The position numbers were made by a program, and so were the translations under genes. A stretch of DNA of 64,000 nucleotides, from assembly GCF_004959765.1 (NCBI RefSeq), contig NZ_SJZD01000004.1:274212-338211 (forward strand), read 5' to 3'. Below, one piece after another: positions 34,667 through 43,347 of the stretch. Within the stretch, counting starts at the first letter, position 1; every line of letters starts with the position of its first letter. Under the pieces are notes generated by a model. That model was given only the letters and a program-made list of their open reading frames with translations, had not been told where the DNA came from and did no database searches. This DNA comes from Flavobacterium sp. H122. Lineage in GTDB: Bacteria; Bacteroidota; Bacteroidia; Flavobacteriales; Flavobacteriaceae.

Positions 34667-35701
34667 ATGGAAAATTTAATACGTTTTAAACAATCAGACT
34701 TATCAAAAATCACAAGCTTCAGAAACGGTGAAGTAAAATTTGGCGAAAAAATGCTGATTGTACCTAAAGATGAAGATGTTTTTGAGTTCTTAAAACGTAC
34801 TGATGCCAAATATGTTATTCTGGGTATTCCGGAAGATGTGGGAGTCCGTGCTAATTTAGGCCGCCCGGGAGCTGACTCGGCATGGGAAAGTTCTTTACAA
34901 AGCATTGCCAACATCCAGCATAATAAATTCTGTAAAGGAAATCAGATTATAATTTTAGGCCGTGTTGATGTATCCCAGGAAATGACTGAAGCTGAAAATT
35001 TAGATCAGAATAATCCTGAAGACCGTAAACAACTCTTTAAAATTGTCGAGAACATCGATAAAGAAGTGTCACACATTGTCTATAAAATTGTAAAAGCCGG
35101 TAAAATCCCTATTATAATTGGTGGCGGCCACAACAATGCATACGGCAGCATAAAAGGAACAGCACTGGGATTAGGCAAAGCAGTAAATGCAGTAAATTTT
35201 GATGCACATTCCGATTTTAGAATCCTTGAAGGAAGACACAGCGGCAACGGATTTTCATATGCCTACGATGAAGGTTTCCTGAAAAATTATTTTGTTTTCG
35301 GACTGCATGAAAGCTATACTTCAAAAAACGTACTGGACCTAATAAAAGGGATAAATGAGCGCGTTAAATACAACACTTATGACGAAATTAAAATCCGTCA
35401 GGAAAAGACATTTCAGCTGGAAATGAAAAATGCTTTGGATCATATTAAAACAGATGCCTATGGTATTGAAATTGATCTTGATGCTGTTCCTAATATTGCA
35501 TCCAGTGCTATGACGCTGAGCGGATTTTCAGTTGAGGAATTACGTCAATTCACCTATTATTTCGCTAAACACAAAAATGCGGCTTATTTACATATTTGTG
35601 AAGGTGCTCCTGTATTAGGGGAAGAAAAAAACCAACATTTGATTGGCAAACTTATAGGTTATTTAGTAACCGATTTCTTAAAAGGAAACTCTTCAATTTA
35701 A
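34667..35701 (+). CDS. Arginase/agmatinase/formimidoylglutamase family ureohydrolase
   Basis: A 344-residue binuclear manganese hydrolase. Metal ligands are visible: GGGHNNAYG (His), NFDAHSDFR (Asp, His, Asp) and EIDLDAVP (two Asp). The first motif reads GGGH where arginase and agmatinase have GGDH, which is common in the flavobacterial branch annotated as formimidoylglutamase. Substrates could be formimidoylglutamate, agmatine or another guanidino compound; no hut genes lie nearby, but arginine decarboxylase is 7 kb downstream. ATG at 34667 is preferred over the upstream TTG at 34643, which would fall at the transcription start. Confidence 0.85.
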   Translation: MENLIRFKQSDLSKITSFRNGEVKFGEKMLIVPKDEDVFEFLKRTDAKYVILGIPEDVGVRANLGRPGADSAWESSLQSIANIQHNKFCKGNQIIILGRVDVSQEMTEAENLDQNNPEDRKQLFKIVENIDKEVSHIVYKIVKAGKIPIIIGGGHNNAYGSIKGTALGLGKAVNAVNFDAHSDFRILEGRHSGNGFSYAYDEGFLKNYFVFGLHESYTSKNVLDLIKGINERVKYNTYDEIKIRQEKTFQLEMKNALDHIKTDAYGIEIDLDAVPNIASSAMTLSGFSVEELRQFTYYFAKHKNAAYLHICEGAPVLGEEKNQHLIGKLIGYLVTDFLKGNSSI

Positions 35702-35710
35702 AAATAGCCT

Positions 35711-35718
35711 TACCTTTG
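35711..35718 (+). promoter_or_regulatory. Likely -7 element of the DEAD-box helicase gene (TACCTTTG)
   Basis: TACCTTTG fits TAnnTTTG, 14 bases ahead of the ATG at 35733, so the leader would be under 12 bases. Confidence 0.5.
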
Positions 35719-35732
35719 TCAAAAATTTGACA

Positions 35733-37007
35733 ATGACATTTGAAGAACTTTCTTTACATCGCAATATTGCCCAGGCAATTAAAGAAGCCGAATATACAAA
35801 ACCTACTGAAATACAGGAAAAAGCCATTCCAATTATTCTTGAGGGACATGATTTGGTAGGCTGTGCACAGACAGGTACCGGCAAAACAGCCGCTTTTGCA
35901 ATTCCGGTTTTAAATTATCTGATTCCCATAGTTGGATCAATGAAAAAGCGAAAACAAATCCGCACACTTGTACTGGCTCCAACCCGCGAACTGGCATTAC
36001 AGATTGAAGAAAGCTTTAATGACTACGGGAAATATACTAACTGCACTACTCTTACACTATATGGGGGTGTCAGTCAAAATGCACAGGTAGATAAACTAAA
36101 AGAGGGCGTTGATATTTTAATTGCTACGCCCGGGCGTTTTTTAGATTTAAACAAGCAAGGTTTTATAGACATTAATCATTTACATCACCTTATAATTGAT
36201 GAAGCCGATTTAATGCTGGACATGGGCTTTATAAACGATGTTAGAAAAATTACAAAGTTAGCCTCACAAAACAGGCAAACACTTCTTTTTTCTGCTACTA
36301 TGCCTATTGAAGTCAGGGAAATAGCTGATGAGTTCCTTACTAAACCAAAATACGTAGAAGTCAAATCAACGGTATCGAACAGCCAAAACATAAACCAGTC
36401 TATCTATTTTGTTGAAAAATCAGAAAAAAAGCAACTTTTGCTTCACGTAATCAAAGATTTAGAACTAAAAGATGCTATAATTTTTGTCAGAACAAAACAT
36501 GGAGCTGAAAATGTAGTTGAGTTTCTTACCAAACACAATATAAACGCCAATGCCTTACACGGAGATAAATCGCAAAGTGCGAGACAAAAAGTTTTAGAAG
36601 ATTTTAAAGACAAAAAAATAGACTTTTTAGTTGCTACCGATGTGGCTTCGAGAGGAATTGATATTGACCAGCTGCCGGTTGTTATCAATTTTGATTTACC
36701 TAATATTTCAGAAACCTATATACACCGTATAGGAAGAACAGGACGTGCCGGAAATTCAGGTATTGCTGTTTCATTTTGCGGGAAAGACGAAGAAGTTTAC
36801 TGGAAAGAAATTACAAAGCTTTTAAAGTCAAAAGTAAAAACTATAGACAATCACCCATTTCCATGGAAAAGCAATTCTTCAGCCAAAAATAAAAAAACAG
36901 CTGACTCAGCTACAAATACAACAAAAAAACAAAGCAATAATAGAAGCGGGAAAAATAATTCAAGAAAATCGGAAAATTCAAAAAAGAATAAACGAAGATG
37001 GTATTAA
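35733..37007 (+). CDS. DEAD-box RNA helicase (RhlE-like)
   Basis: ATP-dependent RNA unwinding, likely in ribosome assembly or RNA decay, especially in the cold. 424 residues from the ATG at 35733. Motifs in order: Q motif (KPTEIQEKAIP), AQTGTGKTAAF (Walker A), PTRELALQ, TPGR, DEAD in IIDEADLMLDMGF, SAT, then helicase domain 2 with VATDVASRGIDI and HRIGRTGR. The C-terminus is a basic, Asn/Lys-rich tail of about 40 residues that probably binds RNA. It follows the arginase-family gene by 31 bases but has its own -7 box. Confidence 0.95.
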   Translation: MTFEELSLHRNIAQAIKEAEYTKPTEIQEKAIPIILEGHDLVGCAQTGTGKTAAFAIPVLNYLIPIVGSMKKRKQIRTLVLAPTRELALQIEESFNDYGKYTNCTTLTLYGGVSQNAQVDKLKEGVDILIATPGRFLDLNKQGFIDINHLHHLIIDEADLMLDMGFINDVRKITKLASQNRQTLLFSATMPIEVREIADEFLTKPKYVEVKSTVSNSQNINQSIYFVEKSEKKQLLLHVIKDLELKDAIIFVRTKHGAENVVEFLTKHNINANALHGDKSQSARQKVLEDFKDKKIDFLVATDVASRGIDIDQLPVVINFDLPNISETYIHRIGRTGRAGNSGIAVSFCGKDEEVYWKEITKLLKSKVKTIDNHPFPWKSNSSAKNKKTADSATNTTKKQSNNRSGKNNSRKSENSKKNKRRWY

Positions 37008-37008
37008 A

Positions 37009-37134
37009 ATAGAAAAAGTGCTTCTCTTTGGGGACAAGAAGCACTTTTCAATCAAATAAACAAACTAAAAAACTAAACTATCATGAATTTATTTTCAGAA
37101 AATCTATCTAAAAACAAATTTTGTTTTCATTTAC
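37009..37134 (-). ncRNA. Candidate small RNA, about 125 nt, own promoter and terminator
   Basis: A consensus promoter at 37139-37171 reads into a gene-free stretch that ends in the strong hairpin 37013-37048 and a U-run. Within the transcript AAAACA/TGTTTT (about 37111-37127) and ATTTTC/GAAAAT (37090-37102) form small hairpins. A nine-codon frame (MKTKFVFR) starts about 10 bases from the expected 5' end, so a short translated leader cannot be excluded. The pdxH gene to the right is convergent in distance but on the same strand, its stop being 54 bases beyond the promoter. Confidence 0.4.
37013..37048. terminator. Bidirectional intrinsic terminator after the helicase gene
   Basis: AAAAGTGCTTCT (37014-37025) pairs with AGAAGCACTTTT (37037-37048), loop of 11 bases; A/T tails on both sides. 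Confidence 0.88.
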
Positions 37135-37138
37135 AGTT

Positions 37139-37171
37139 CAAATATAGGTCAATTATCGATTAACTAGCAAA
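37139..37171 (-). promoter_or_regulatory. Orphan promoter reading toward 37009
   Basis: TTTG (37171-37168), 21 bases, TATATTTG (37146-37139) on the minus strand. No gene on that strand lies between it and the terminator at 37013. Confidence 0.6.
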
Positions 37172-37224
37172 TAAAATCGATGAAATGTTTAAAATTTAAC
37201 ATTTTTTAAGTTTTTTCTTACAAT

Positions 37225-37869
37225 TTAAGGCGATAACCGGTCTATTTTCCAGTTAAAATCTTCCTCTAAATGATACCGGATTCTGTCATGAAGACGGTTA
37301 GGACGTCCCTGCCAAAATTCAATTTCCTTAGGTTCAACCATATAACCACCCCAGTATTTTGGTCTTGCAATCTCCTTTCCTTCCAGCTCAATTTCCAATT
37401 GTTTCAATTTATCATCCAAAAACTGACGTGAGGGAATAACTTCACTCTGACTGGAAACAATAGCTCCCAGCTTACTGCCGTCAGGTCTGCTTTCAAAATA
37501 ACCATCAGATAAGTTTTCAGCGATTTTTTTTGCCACGCCTTTGATTATTATCTGTCTTTCCATCGAGTGCCAAAAAAATGACAGGCAAACATTTGGATTA
37601 TTTTCTATAGCCCTTCCTTTTTCAGAATTATAATTGGTATAAAAAATAAAACCCTCTTCATTATATTTTTTTAATAAAACCACTCTTGATTTAGGAAAAC
37701 CATCCAAACCAATAGTTGAAACAGTCATAGCATTCACTTCATCGACACCACCAAAATCTTCCACTTCATGAAACCATGTGTTGAATAAGTTAATTGGATC
37801 TTCAGGAATATTTACTTCGAGAAGCTCACTTTTTTCATACGATTTTCTATAATTACTTAAATCTTCCAT
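37225..37869 (-). CDS. pdxH: Pyridoxamine 5'-phosphate oxidase
   Basis: Flavin enzyme that oxidises pyridoxine or pyridoxamine 5'-phosphate to PLP. 214 residues, normal length. Motifs: MTVSTIGLDGFPKSRVVLLK (substrate and FMN arginine), FYTNYNSEKGRAIENNP, FWHSMERQIIIKGVA, and the C-terminal EFWQGRPNRLHDR and WKIDRLSP. Last gene of the minus operon that starts with proline dehydrogenase; two bases from the SDR gene. Confidence 0.97.
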   Translation of the reverse strand: MEDLSNYRKSYEKSELLEVNIPEDPINLFNTWFHEVEDFGGVDEVNAMTVSTIGLDGFPKSRVVLLKKYNEEGFIFYTNYNSEKGRAIENNPNVCLSFFWHSMERQIIIKGVAKKIAENLSDGYFESRPDGSKLGAIVSSQSEVIPSRQFLDDKLKQLEIELEGKEIARPKYWGGYMVEPKEIEFWQGRPNRLHDRIRYHLEEDFNWKIDRLSP

Positions 37870-37871
37870 AG

Positions 37872-38540
37872 TTACCAGTTTAGTTGTGTTTGTGTGTCAG
37901 CGGCCCAAAAAGAATTTGTTGGTATGTCTTTAAGGTATAATTGATAAATTCCGTTGGCGCAAAATTCAGGAGTGACATCTGCTTCTTGTCCGCCCATATC
38001 TGTTTTAACCCAGCCCGGATGAATAGAAACTACCTTAATCTTTCTTTCTGCCAGTCTGGCCGAAAGTGTTTTTGTGTACATATTCAATGCCGATTTTGAC
38101 ATTCTGTAAGCTGTTGCATTGGGCAATATTTTATCTCTGTTAAGCATTCCCATTACAGATGAAATATTAAAAATAGTCCCACCGTCAACTATATAATCTT
38201 TAATAGCTTCAGTAAAACTAAACAGACCAAAAACATTTGTTTCAAAAGTGGTTTTAATAATGTCAATTTCAGGAGTTTCGTCATTCAAATCCAATCCTAC
38301 CCCTGCACTATTAATCAACAAATCAATTTTCAGAAGTTTTTCTTTAATCAAAGAAACTGCATTATGAATAGAAACAGATGAAGTCACATCCAAAACAATT
38401 CCATGAAAATCAGGATGTGAAATTTGATCAAATTGATCTTTTCTTGAAGTACCTATAACCATAAATCCCTCTGTCAGGAATTTGTTAACCAATGCTAAAC
38501 CAATTCCTCTATTCGCTCCCGTGATAACAACTGTTTTCAT
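37872..38540 (-). CDS. Short-chain dehydrogenase/reductase
   Basis: A 222-residue classical SDR: TGANRGIGLAL (cofactor loop), NSAGVG, catalytic Ser in ISSVMG, YRMSK as the Tyr-Lys pair, and HPGWVKTDMGG. The substrate is unknown. At 222 residues it is slightly short, similar to the sniffer/carbonyl reductase-like group. It lies between rnz (5 bases) and pdxH (2 bases) in a tight operon. Confidence 0.9.
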   Translation of the reverse strand: MKTVVITGANRGIGLALVNKFLTEGFMVIGTSRKDQFDQISHPDFHGIVLDVTSSVSIHNAVSLIKEKLLKIDLLINSAGVGLDLNDETPEIDIIKTTFETNVFGLFSFTEAIKDYIVDGGTIFNISSVMGMLNRDKILPNATAYRMSKSALNMYTKTLSARLAERKIKVVSIHPGWVKTDMGGQEADVTPEFCANGIYQLYLKDIPTNSFWAADTQTQLNW

Positions 38541-38545
38541 AGTAT

Positions 38546-39451
38546 TTAAAATTCAAAAACTACTCCGTCATCTGCCAATAAAACATTTTCAAAAATTACC
38601 GAGGCTTCTTCTTTAAACAAATCGATAGATTCGTATCGGGTGGAATAATGTCCAAGTACTAATTGCTTTACTTCAGCCTTTTTTGCAATGATCGCAGCTT
38701 GCTTTGCAGTGGCATGCATCGTTTTTTCAGCAAGATGTTCTTCCGAATTCAAAAAAGTCGTTTCATGGTATAAAACGTCAACACCTTCAATAATAGGAAT
38801 TATACTTTCTTCGTACATCGTGTCTGAACAAAAAGCATAACTTTTAGCTGCAGGCGGATCGAAAGATAATAGGTCATTAGGAATTACCCTGCCGTCTTCA
38901 AGGGTAATATCACGTCCGTTTTTAATATTTTGATAATAACAGGTTTCTATTTCATATTCCTGAACCGCTGTAACATTTAATTTACGTTCCTTAGGTTTTT
39001 CCTGAAATAGAAACCCGTTAGTATATACCCTGTGTTTAAGAGGTATTGTTTTTACAGTTACTTTGTCATCTTCGAAAATAGTTTCAGATTCTTTCGATTT
39101 CAACTCCACAAAATTCAATTCATATTGCGGCCATGAATTTGATAAACGTAATTGCAGTTTAATTACTTCTTTTATTCCTTCCGGACCAAAAACAGTTAAA
39201 GGGTTATTTCTGTTTAATAAATTAAAGGTCGAAATCAATCCTATTAATCCGTAAAAATGGTCACCATGAAGGTGCGAAATAAAAATTTGATTAATAGCTG
39301 AAAACTTTACCTTGTTTTTACGCAGCTGCACCTGTGTTCCTTCTCCGCAATCAATTAAAAACAATCGGTTATTAATTTCTAAAACCTGTGAGGTTGGATT
39401 AGTAAATGTCCTTGGCGTGGCCGCGTAACAACCTAATATGGTTAAGTTCAT
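38546..39451 (-). CDS. rnz: Ribonuclease Z
   Basis: Zinc endonuclease that trims 3' tails from tRNA precursors. 301 residues, the short RNase Z form. It starts with LTILGCYAATPR, has the metallo-beta-lactamase motif SHLHGDHFYG, LIDCGEGTQVQL, CSDTMYEE and HETTFL, and the closing motif LGHYSTRY. Its ATG shares one base with the proline dehydrogenase stop (39451), so the two are coupled. Confidence 0.95.
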   Translation of the reverse strand: MNLTILGCYAATPRTFTNPTSQVLEINNRLFLIDCGEGTQVQLRKNKVKFSAINQIFISHLHGDHFYGLIGLISTFNLLNRNNPLTVFGPEGIKEVIKLQLRLSNSWPQYELNFVELKSKESETIFEDDKVTVKTIPLKHRVYTNGFLFQEKPKERKLNVTAVQEYEIETCYYQNIKNGRDITLEDGRVIPNDLLSFDPPAAKSYAFCSDTMYEESIIPIIEGVDVLYHETTFLNSEEHLAEKTMHATAKQAAIIAKKAEVKQLVLGHYSTRYESIDLFKEEASVIFENVLLADDGVVFEF

Positions 39452-40623
39452 TAGTTTTTACCCTTTCTTCTGTCTCTTTCTCTTTTGATTAATGTAAGCT
39501 CACGGCTGGTTTGTCCGGCAACCGAAGTATTTTCTTCCGCACGGCGGATTAAGTAAGGCATAACATCTTTAACCGGTCCAAACGGAAGGTATTTTGCTAC
39601 ATTATACCCTTCAGCCGCTAAATTGAAACTGATATTGTCGCTCATTCCGTACAATTGGCCAAACCAAACTCTGGAATCGTTTTTAGCAATTCCTTTGTGG
39701 TTCATTATTTCCATCAATTTATACGAGCTTTCCTCATTGTGGGTTCCTGCAAAAATAGCCATAGTATCAATATGCTCCATCATGTAAGCCACTGCATCGT
39801 CAAAATTATAATCGGTAGCTTGCTTTGAAGTACAGATAGGTGATTTATATCCTTTTTCCTCAGCGCGTTTGTTTTCTTTTTCCATATAAGCACCGCGAAC
39901 CAGTTTCATTCCTACATGAAAACCTTCCTCCTGTGACTGTACATGCAATATTTTCAAATAATCCAAGCGATCCCAACGATACATTTGCAGTGTATTGTAA
40001 ACAATAGCCTTCTCTTTATTGTACTTACGCATCATAGTAGCTACTAATTCATCAGCAGCGTCCTGCATCCAGCTTTCCTCACCATCAATCAATAAAGCAA
40101 TATCATTTTCATGTGCTGCTTTACATACTTTATCAAAACGTTCTACAACTCTATCCCATTCTGCCTGTTCAGCTTCGTTCAACGTTTTTCCCTCACCTAA
40201 TTTTTCATACAGTTCAAAACGTCCAAAACCTGTAGGTTTAAACACTGCAAAAGGAATGGCTTTCTTTTCTTTAGCAAAATTGATAATCTTTAACGTCTTA
40301 TTCATTGCATCATCAAAAGCACTCTCGTCTTCTTTTCCTTCCACCGAATAATCCAAGACCGACGAAACCCCTTTAGTAAACATTTTGTCTACTACCGAAA
40401 TACAGTCATCTTCGGATACACCGCCGCAAAAATGATCAAAAACTGTTGCGCGGATAAGCCCTTCAACAGGTAAATGCGCTTTAAGAGCAAAATTTGTTAC
40501 TGCTGTACCAATTTTTACAAGAGGCTGAGAATCGATTAATTTAAAAAGAAAATAAGCACGTTCCAGCTCTGTATCGCTTTTTAAAGTGAAAGCGTTTTTA
40601 GTATTATCAAATATTTTTTCCAT
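39451..40623 (-). CDS. Proline dehydrogenase
   Basis: Flavoprotein that oxidises proline to pyrroline-5-carboxylate, feeding electrons to the quinone pool. 390 residues from the ATG at 40623 (MEKIFDNTKNAF); the frame extends seven codons upstream but without a sensible start. It is a single-function PRODH, with a TIM barrel showing VFKPTGFGR, LLIDGEESWMQ, YNTLQMYRWDR, KLVRGAYMEKE, FAGTHNEES and the C-terminal RRAEENTSV. The P5C dehydrogenase is not in the window. It heads the operon with rnz, SDR and pdxH. Confidence 0.93.
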   Translation of the reverse strand: MEKIFDNTKNAFTLKSDTELERAYFLFKLIDSQPLVKIGTAVTNFALKAHLPVEGLIRATVFDHFCGGVSEDDCISVVDKMFTKGVSSVLDYSVEGKEDESAFDDAMNKTLKIINFAKEKKAIPFAVFKPTGFGRFELYEKLGEGKTLNEAEQAEWDRVVERFDKVCKAAHENDIALLIDGEESWMQDAADELVATMMRKYNKEKAIVYNTLQMYRWDRLDYLKILHVQSQEEGFHVGMKLVRGAYMEKENKRAEEKGYKSPICTSKQATDYNFDDAVAYMMEHIDTMAIFAGTHNEESSYKLMEIMNHKGIAKNDSRVWFGQLYGMSDNISFNLAAEGYNVAKYLPFGPVKDVMPYLIRRAEENTSVAGQTSRELTLIKRERDRRKGKN

Positions 40624-40641
40624 AATTATAATAATGTTATG

Positions 40642-40649
40642 CAAATATA
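40642..40649 (-). promoter_or_regulatory. Likely -7 element of the proline dehydrogenase operon (TATATTTG)
   Basis: TATATTTG on the minus strand, 19 bases ahead of the ATG at 40623. No -33 TTG seen at the right distance. Confidence 0.45.
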
Positions 40650-40719
40650 AAACACAGCCCTATTTTATTCTAGTATTTTTACTTTATTTTGCACCAAATC
40701 TTTAACATTAATTAAAAAA

Positions 40720-41775
40720 ATGGTTGCAAATTCAACAGTTCATTTCATTAATGACAATTACCAAATTTTAAATCAGTTTTTAAGAGAAAACAAATTCTCT
40801 AAAATTTTCATTATTGTCGACGAAAACACCAATGAATATTGCCTTCCATATTTTTTACCCCAGCTTGAAACAGAAGTTGCGCTTGAAATAATTGAACTCG
40901 AACCCGGCGAAGAAAACAAAACAATTGAAACTTGTGTTCAAGTTTGGGAAGCACTAACTGAGCTTGGAGCAGACAGAAAAAGTCTTATTATTAATATAGG
41001 TGGCGGTGTAATTACAGATATGGGAGCATTTATTGCTTCTACATTTAAAAGAGGTATCGCCTTTATAAATGTGCCTACCACATTATTATCAATGGTAGAT
41101 GCTTCTGTAGGAGGCAAAAACGGAGTGGATTTAGGAGGATTAAAAAATCAGATTGGTACCATTACACAACCTGAGATGGTTTTAATAGATTCCAATTATT
41201 TACAAACGCTTTCACAAAGAGAAATGCAATCTGGTTTAGCGGAAATGCTTAAGCATGGTTTAATAGCAAATAAAGCGCATTGGGATAAATTCAAAAATAT
41301 AACCGAAATCAATTTTGACGAATTCGATTCATTAATAGAGGAATCTGTTGCTATTAAAGCAAAAATTGTAGAAGAAGACCCTAAAGAAAACGGAATCAGA
41401 AAAGCTTTGAATTTTGGACATACATTAGGACATGCTATTGAGACTTATTTTCTTGACAACCCTGAAAAAGAAAGACTTTTACATGGTGAAGCTATTGCCT
41501 GCGGTATGATTCTTGAAAGTTACATTTCAGTTACCAAAAGATTATTAAAGGCAGAAGAATACATGGAAATTAAAAATCAATTAATGACTATTTATGACCC
41601 CATTACTTTTGAAAAAAACGACATAAATCAAATCATTGAATTGCTTATTCATGACAAGAAAAATGAGTTTGGAAAAATTCAATTTTCGCTTTTAGATAAA
41701 ATCGGGAACTGCATAATAAACCAAACCACTGATAACGAAACGATTATAAGTGCTTTTAAAGATTACAGGAATTAG
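40720..41775 (+). CDS. aroB: 3-dehydroquinate synthase
   Basis: Second step of the shikimate pathway: converts DAHP to 3-dehydroquinate using NAD and a divalent metal. 351 residues, full length. Motifs: VDENTNEY, LEPGEENKTIETC, NIGGGVITDMGAFIAS (NAD loop), NVPTTLLSMVDASVGGKNGVD, SGLAEMLKHGLI, and NFGHTLGHAIE with the metal-binding His. Start ATG at 40720. Other shikimate genes are not nearby. Confidence 0.97.
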   Translation: MVANSTVHFINDNYQILNQFLRENKFSKIFIIVDENTNEYCLPYFLPQLETEVALEIIELEPGEENKTIETCVQVWEALTELGADRKSLIINIGGGVITDMGAFIASTFKRGIAFINVPTTLLSMVDASVGGKNGVDLGGLKNQIGTITQPEMVLIDSNYLQTLSQREMQSGLAEMLKHGLIANKAHWDKFKNITEINFDEFDSLIEESVAIKAKIVEEDPKENGIRKALNFGHTLGHAIETYFLDNPEKERLLHGEAIACGMILESYISVTKRLLKAEEYMEIKNQLMTIYDPITFEKNDINQIIELLIHDKKNEFGKIQFSLLDKIGNCIINQTTDNETIISAFKDYRN

Positions 41776-41794
41776 TATTTTTTTGAATAAAAAC

Positions 41795-41827
41795 TTTGCA
41801 GTAAAAAAATATATTTTTTTATTTTTG
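41795..41827 (+). promoter_or_regulatory. Promoter of the arginine decarboxylase unit
   Basis: TTTG (41795-41798), 21 bases, TATTTTTG (41820-41827): full consensus. The expected start at 41832-41834 coincides with the ATG of a short reading frame and leaves a leader of about 110 bases before arginine decarboxylase. Confidence 0.7.
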
Positions 41828-41833
41828 CCCGCT

Positions 41834-41890
41834 ATGGACGTACCCCTTTATACCGAATTGGAAATCATTTTTGCGAATATTCGCATCTGA
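41834..41890 (+). CDS. Possible 18-residue leader peptide upstream of arginine decarboxylase
   Basis: Reads MDVPLYTELEIIFANIRI and stops at TGA (41888-41890). The ATG sits at or within two bases of the predicted transcription start, so it would be translated as a leaderless message. A perfect 14-bp palindrome (41872-41885) lies inside its last codons. Leader peptides regulate polyamine enzymes in some bacteria (SpeFL ahead of speF in enterobacteria); here it is inference from position only. It may be chance. Confidence 0.35.
   Translation: MDVPLYTELEIIFANIRI
41872..41885. promoter_or_regulatory. Perfect 14-bp palindrome in the arginine decarboxylase leader
   Basis: TGCGAATATTCGCA is self-complementary. 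A second inverted pair, AAATTGTA (from about 41893) with TACAATTT (about 41926-41933), follows before the decarboxylase ATG. Could be an operator or alternative RNA hairpins. Confidence 0.4.
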
Positions 41891-41944
41891 ATAAATTGTA
41901 TTGAGATTTTTTATTAATTTTAATTACAATTTACTCTAATTCAA

Positions 41945-43345
41945 ATGAATACAAAATATTTCGATTTAATCAATCAAACGTTTTATTTCCCACAGGAAGA
42001 ATTTACTTTAAACAAAGACAATCTTCAGTTTCATGGTATCGATTTAATGAAATTGGTAGAAGAATATGGTACACCGTTAAAATTTACCTATCTACCTAAA
42101 ATATCTGAGAATATCAATAAAGCAAAAATGTGGTTTCGTAATGCTATGGAAAAGCAAGGTTACGAAGCTAAATACTTTTACTGCTACTGCACTAAAAGTT
42201 CACATTTTGAATTCATTTTAAATGAAGCTTTAAAAAACAATATCCACATCGAAACTTCTTCAGCTTTTGACATCAACATTGTTGAAAACTTAATGGAGCA
42301 AGGAAAGATAAACAAAAACACATTTGTAGTTTGTAACGGTTTTAAAAGAGGCGCTTACATCACAAATATTGCTCGTTTAATAAACAACGGACACAAAAAT
42401 ACAATACCAGTTATTGATAATTTTGAAGAATTAGACTTACTTCAGGAAGAAATCGATGGCAAGTTCAAAATAGGAATACGAATTGCGGCAGAAGAAGATC
42501 CAAAATTTGAATTTTATACCTCACGTTTAGGAATTGGCTACAAAGACATTGTTCCTTTTTACCGCAAGCAAATTCAGGATAACAAAAAAGTAGAGCTTAA
42601 AATGCTTCACTTTTTTATCAATGCCGGTATTAGAGATACAGCCTACTATTGGAATGAGTTATTAAAATGTATGAAAGTTTACATTGCTTTAAAAAAAGAA
42701 TGTCCTTCATTAGACAGCTTAAATATAGGTGGTGGCTTTCCTATCAAAAACTCTTTAGCTTTTGATTATGATTATCAATACATGGTTGAAGAAATTTTAA
42801 ACCAGATTAAAATTGCTTGTGATGAAGCTGAAGTACCCGTACCTCACATTTTCACTGAATTTGGGTCATTTACCGTAGGTGAAGCCGGAGGAGCAATTTT
42901 TCAGGTACTATATCAAAAGAAACAAAATGATCGTGAAAACTGGAATATGATAGATTCATCTTTCATTACAGCTTTACCTGATACTTGGGCAATCAACAAG
43001 CGATTTGTAATGATGGCAGTAAATAGATGGAACGACTCCTACGAAAGAGTATTATTAGGAGGATTAACTTGTGACGGTGATGATTATTACAACTCTGAAC
43101 AACACATGAATGCCATTTATTTACCTAAATATAATAAAGAGAAACCATTATATATTGGTTTCTTTAATACAGGTGCGTATCAAGAAACCATAGGAGGCCA
43201 TGGTGGTTTACATCACTGTATTTTACCACAACCTAAGCATATCTTGATTGACAAAGATAAAAACGGCATTTTTGCACACGAGGTATTCTCTGAAGAACAA
43301 AATGCAGAAGAAATTTTAGAAATATTAGGATACAACAAAAAATAA
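41945..43345 (+). CDS. speA: Arginine decarboxylase (fold III, short form)
   Basis: PLP enzyme converting arginine to agmatine, the entry to polyamine synthesis from arginine. 466 residues: an alanine-racemase-like barrel with the PLP lysine in YFYCYCTKSSH, LNIGGGFP (phosphate loop), TEFGSFTVGEAGG, and a C-terminal beta domain with the active-site motif LTCDGDDYYN (Cys and Asp). It is much shorter than the 630-residue SpeA of enterobacteria, which has extra domains; flavobacterial forms of this length are usually annotated as arginine decarboxylase. The exact substrate is inferred from family. Followed by the DHS-like gene. Confidence 0.85.
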   Translation: MNTKYFDLINQTFYFPQEEFTLNKDNLQFHGIDLMKLVEEYGTPLKFTYLPKISENINKAKMWFRNAMEKQGYEAKYFYCYCTKSSHFEFILNEALKNNIHIETSSAFDINIVENLMEQGKINKNTFVVCNGFKRGAYITNIARLINNGHKNTIPVIDNFEELDLLQEEIDGKFKIGIRIAAEEDPKFEFYTSRLGIGYKDIVPFYRKQIQDNKKVELKMLHFFINAGIRDTAYYWNELLKCMKVYIALKKECPSLDSLNIGGGFPIKNSLAFDYDYQYMVEEILNQIKIACDEAEVPVPHIFTEFGSFTVGEAGGAIFQVLYQKKQNDRENWNMIDSSFITALPDTWAINKRFVMMAVNRWNDSYERVLLGGLTCDGDDYYNSEQHMNAIYLPKYNKEKPLYIGFFNTGAYQETIGGHGGLHHCILPQPKHILIDKDKNGIFAHEVFSEEQNAEEILEILGYNKK

Positions 43346-43347
43346 TT

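Noticed and set aside
37083..37163. Plus-strand 26-codon frame (MNLFSENLSKNK...) after the helicase terminator
   Set aside because: No promoter box upstream on that strand and no recognisable family; the minus-strand promoter explains the region better.
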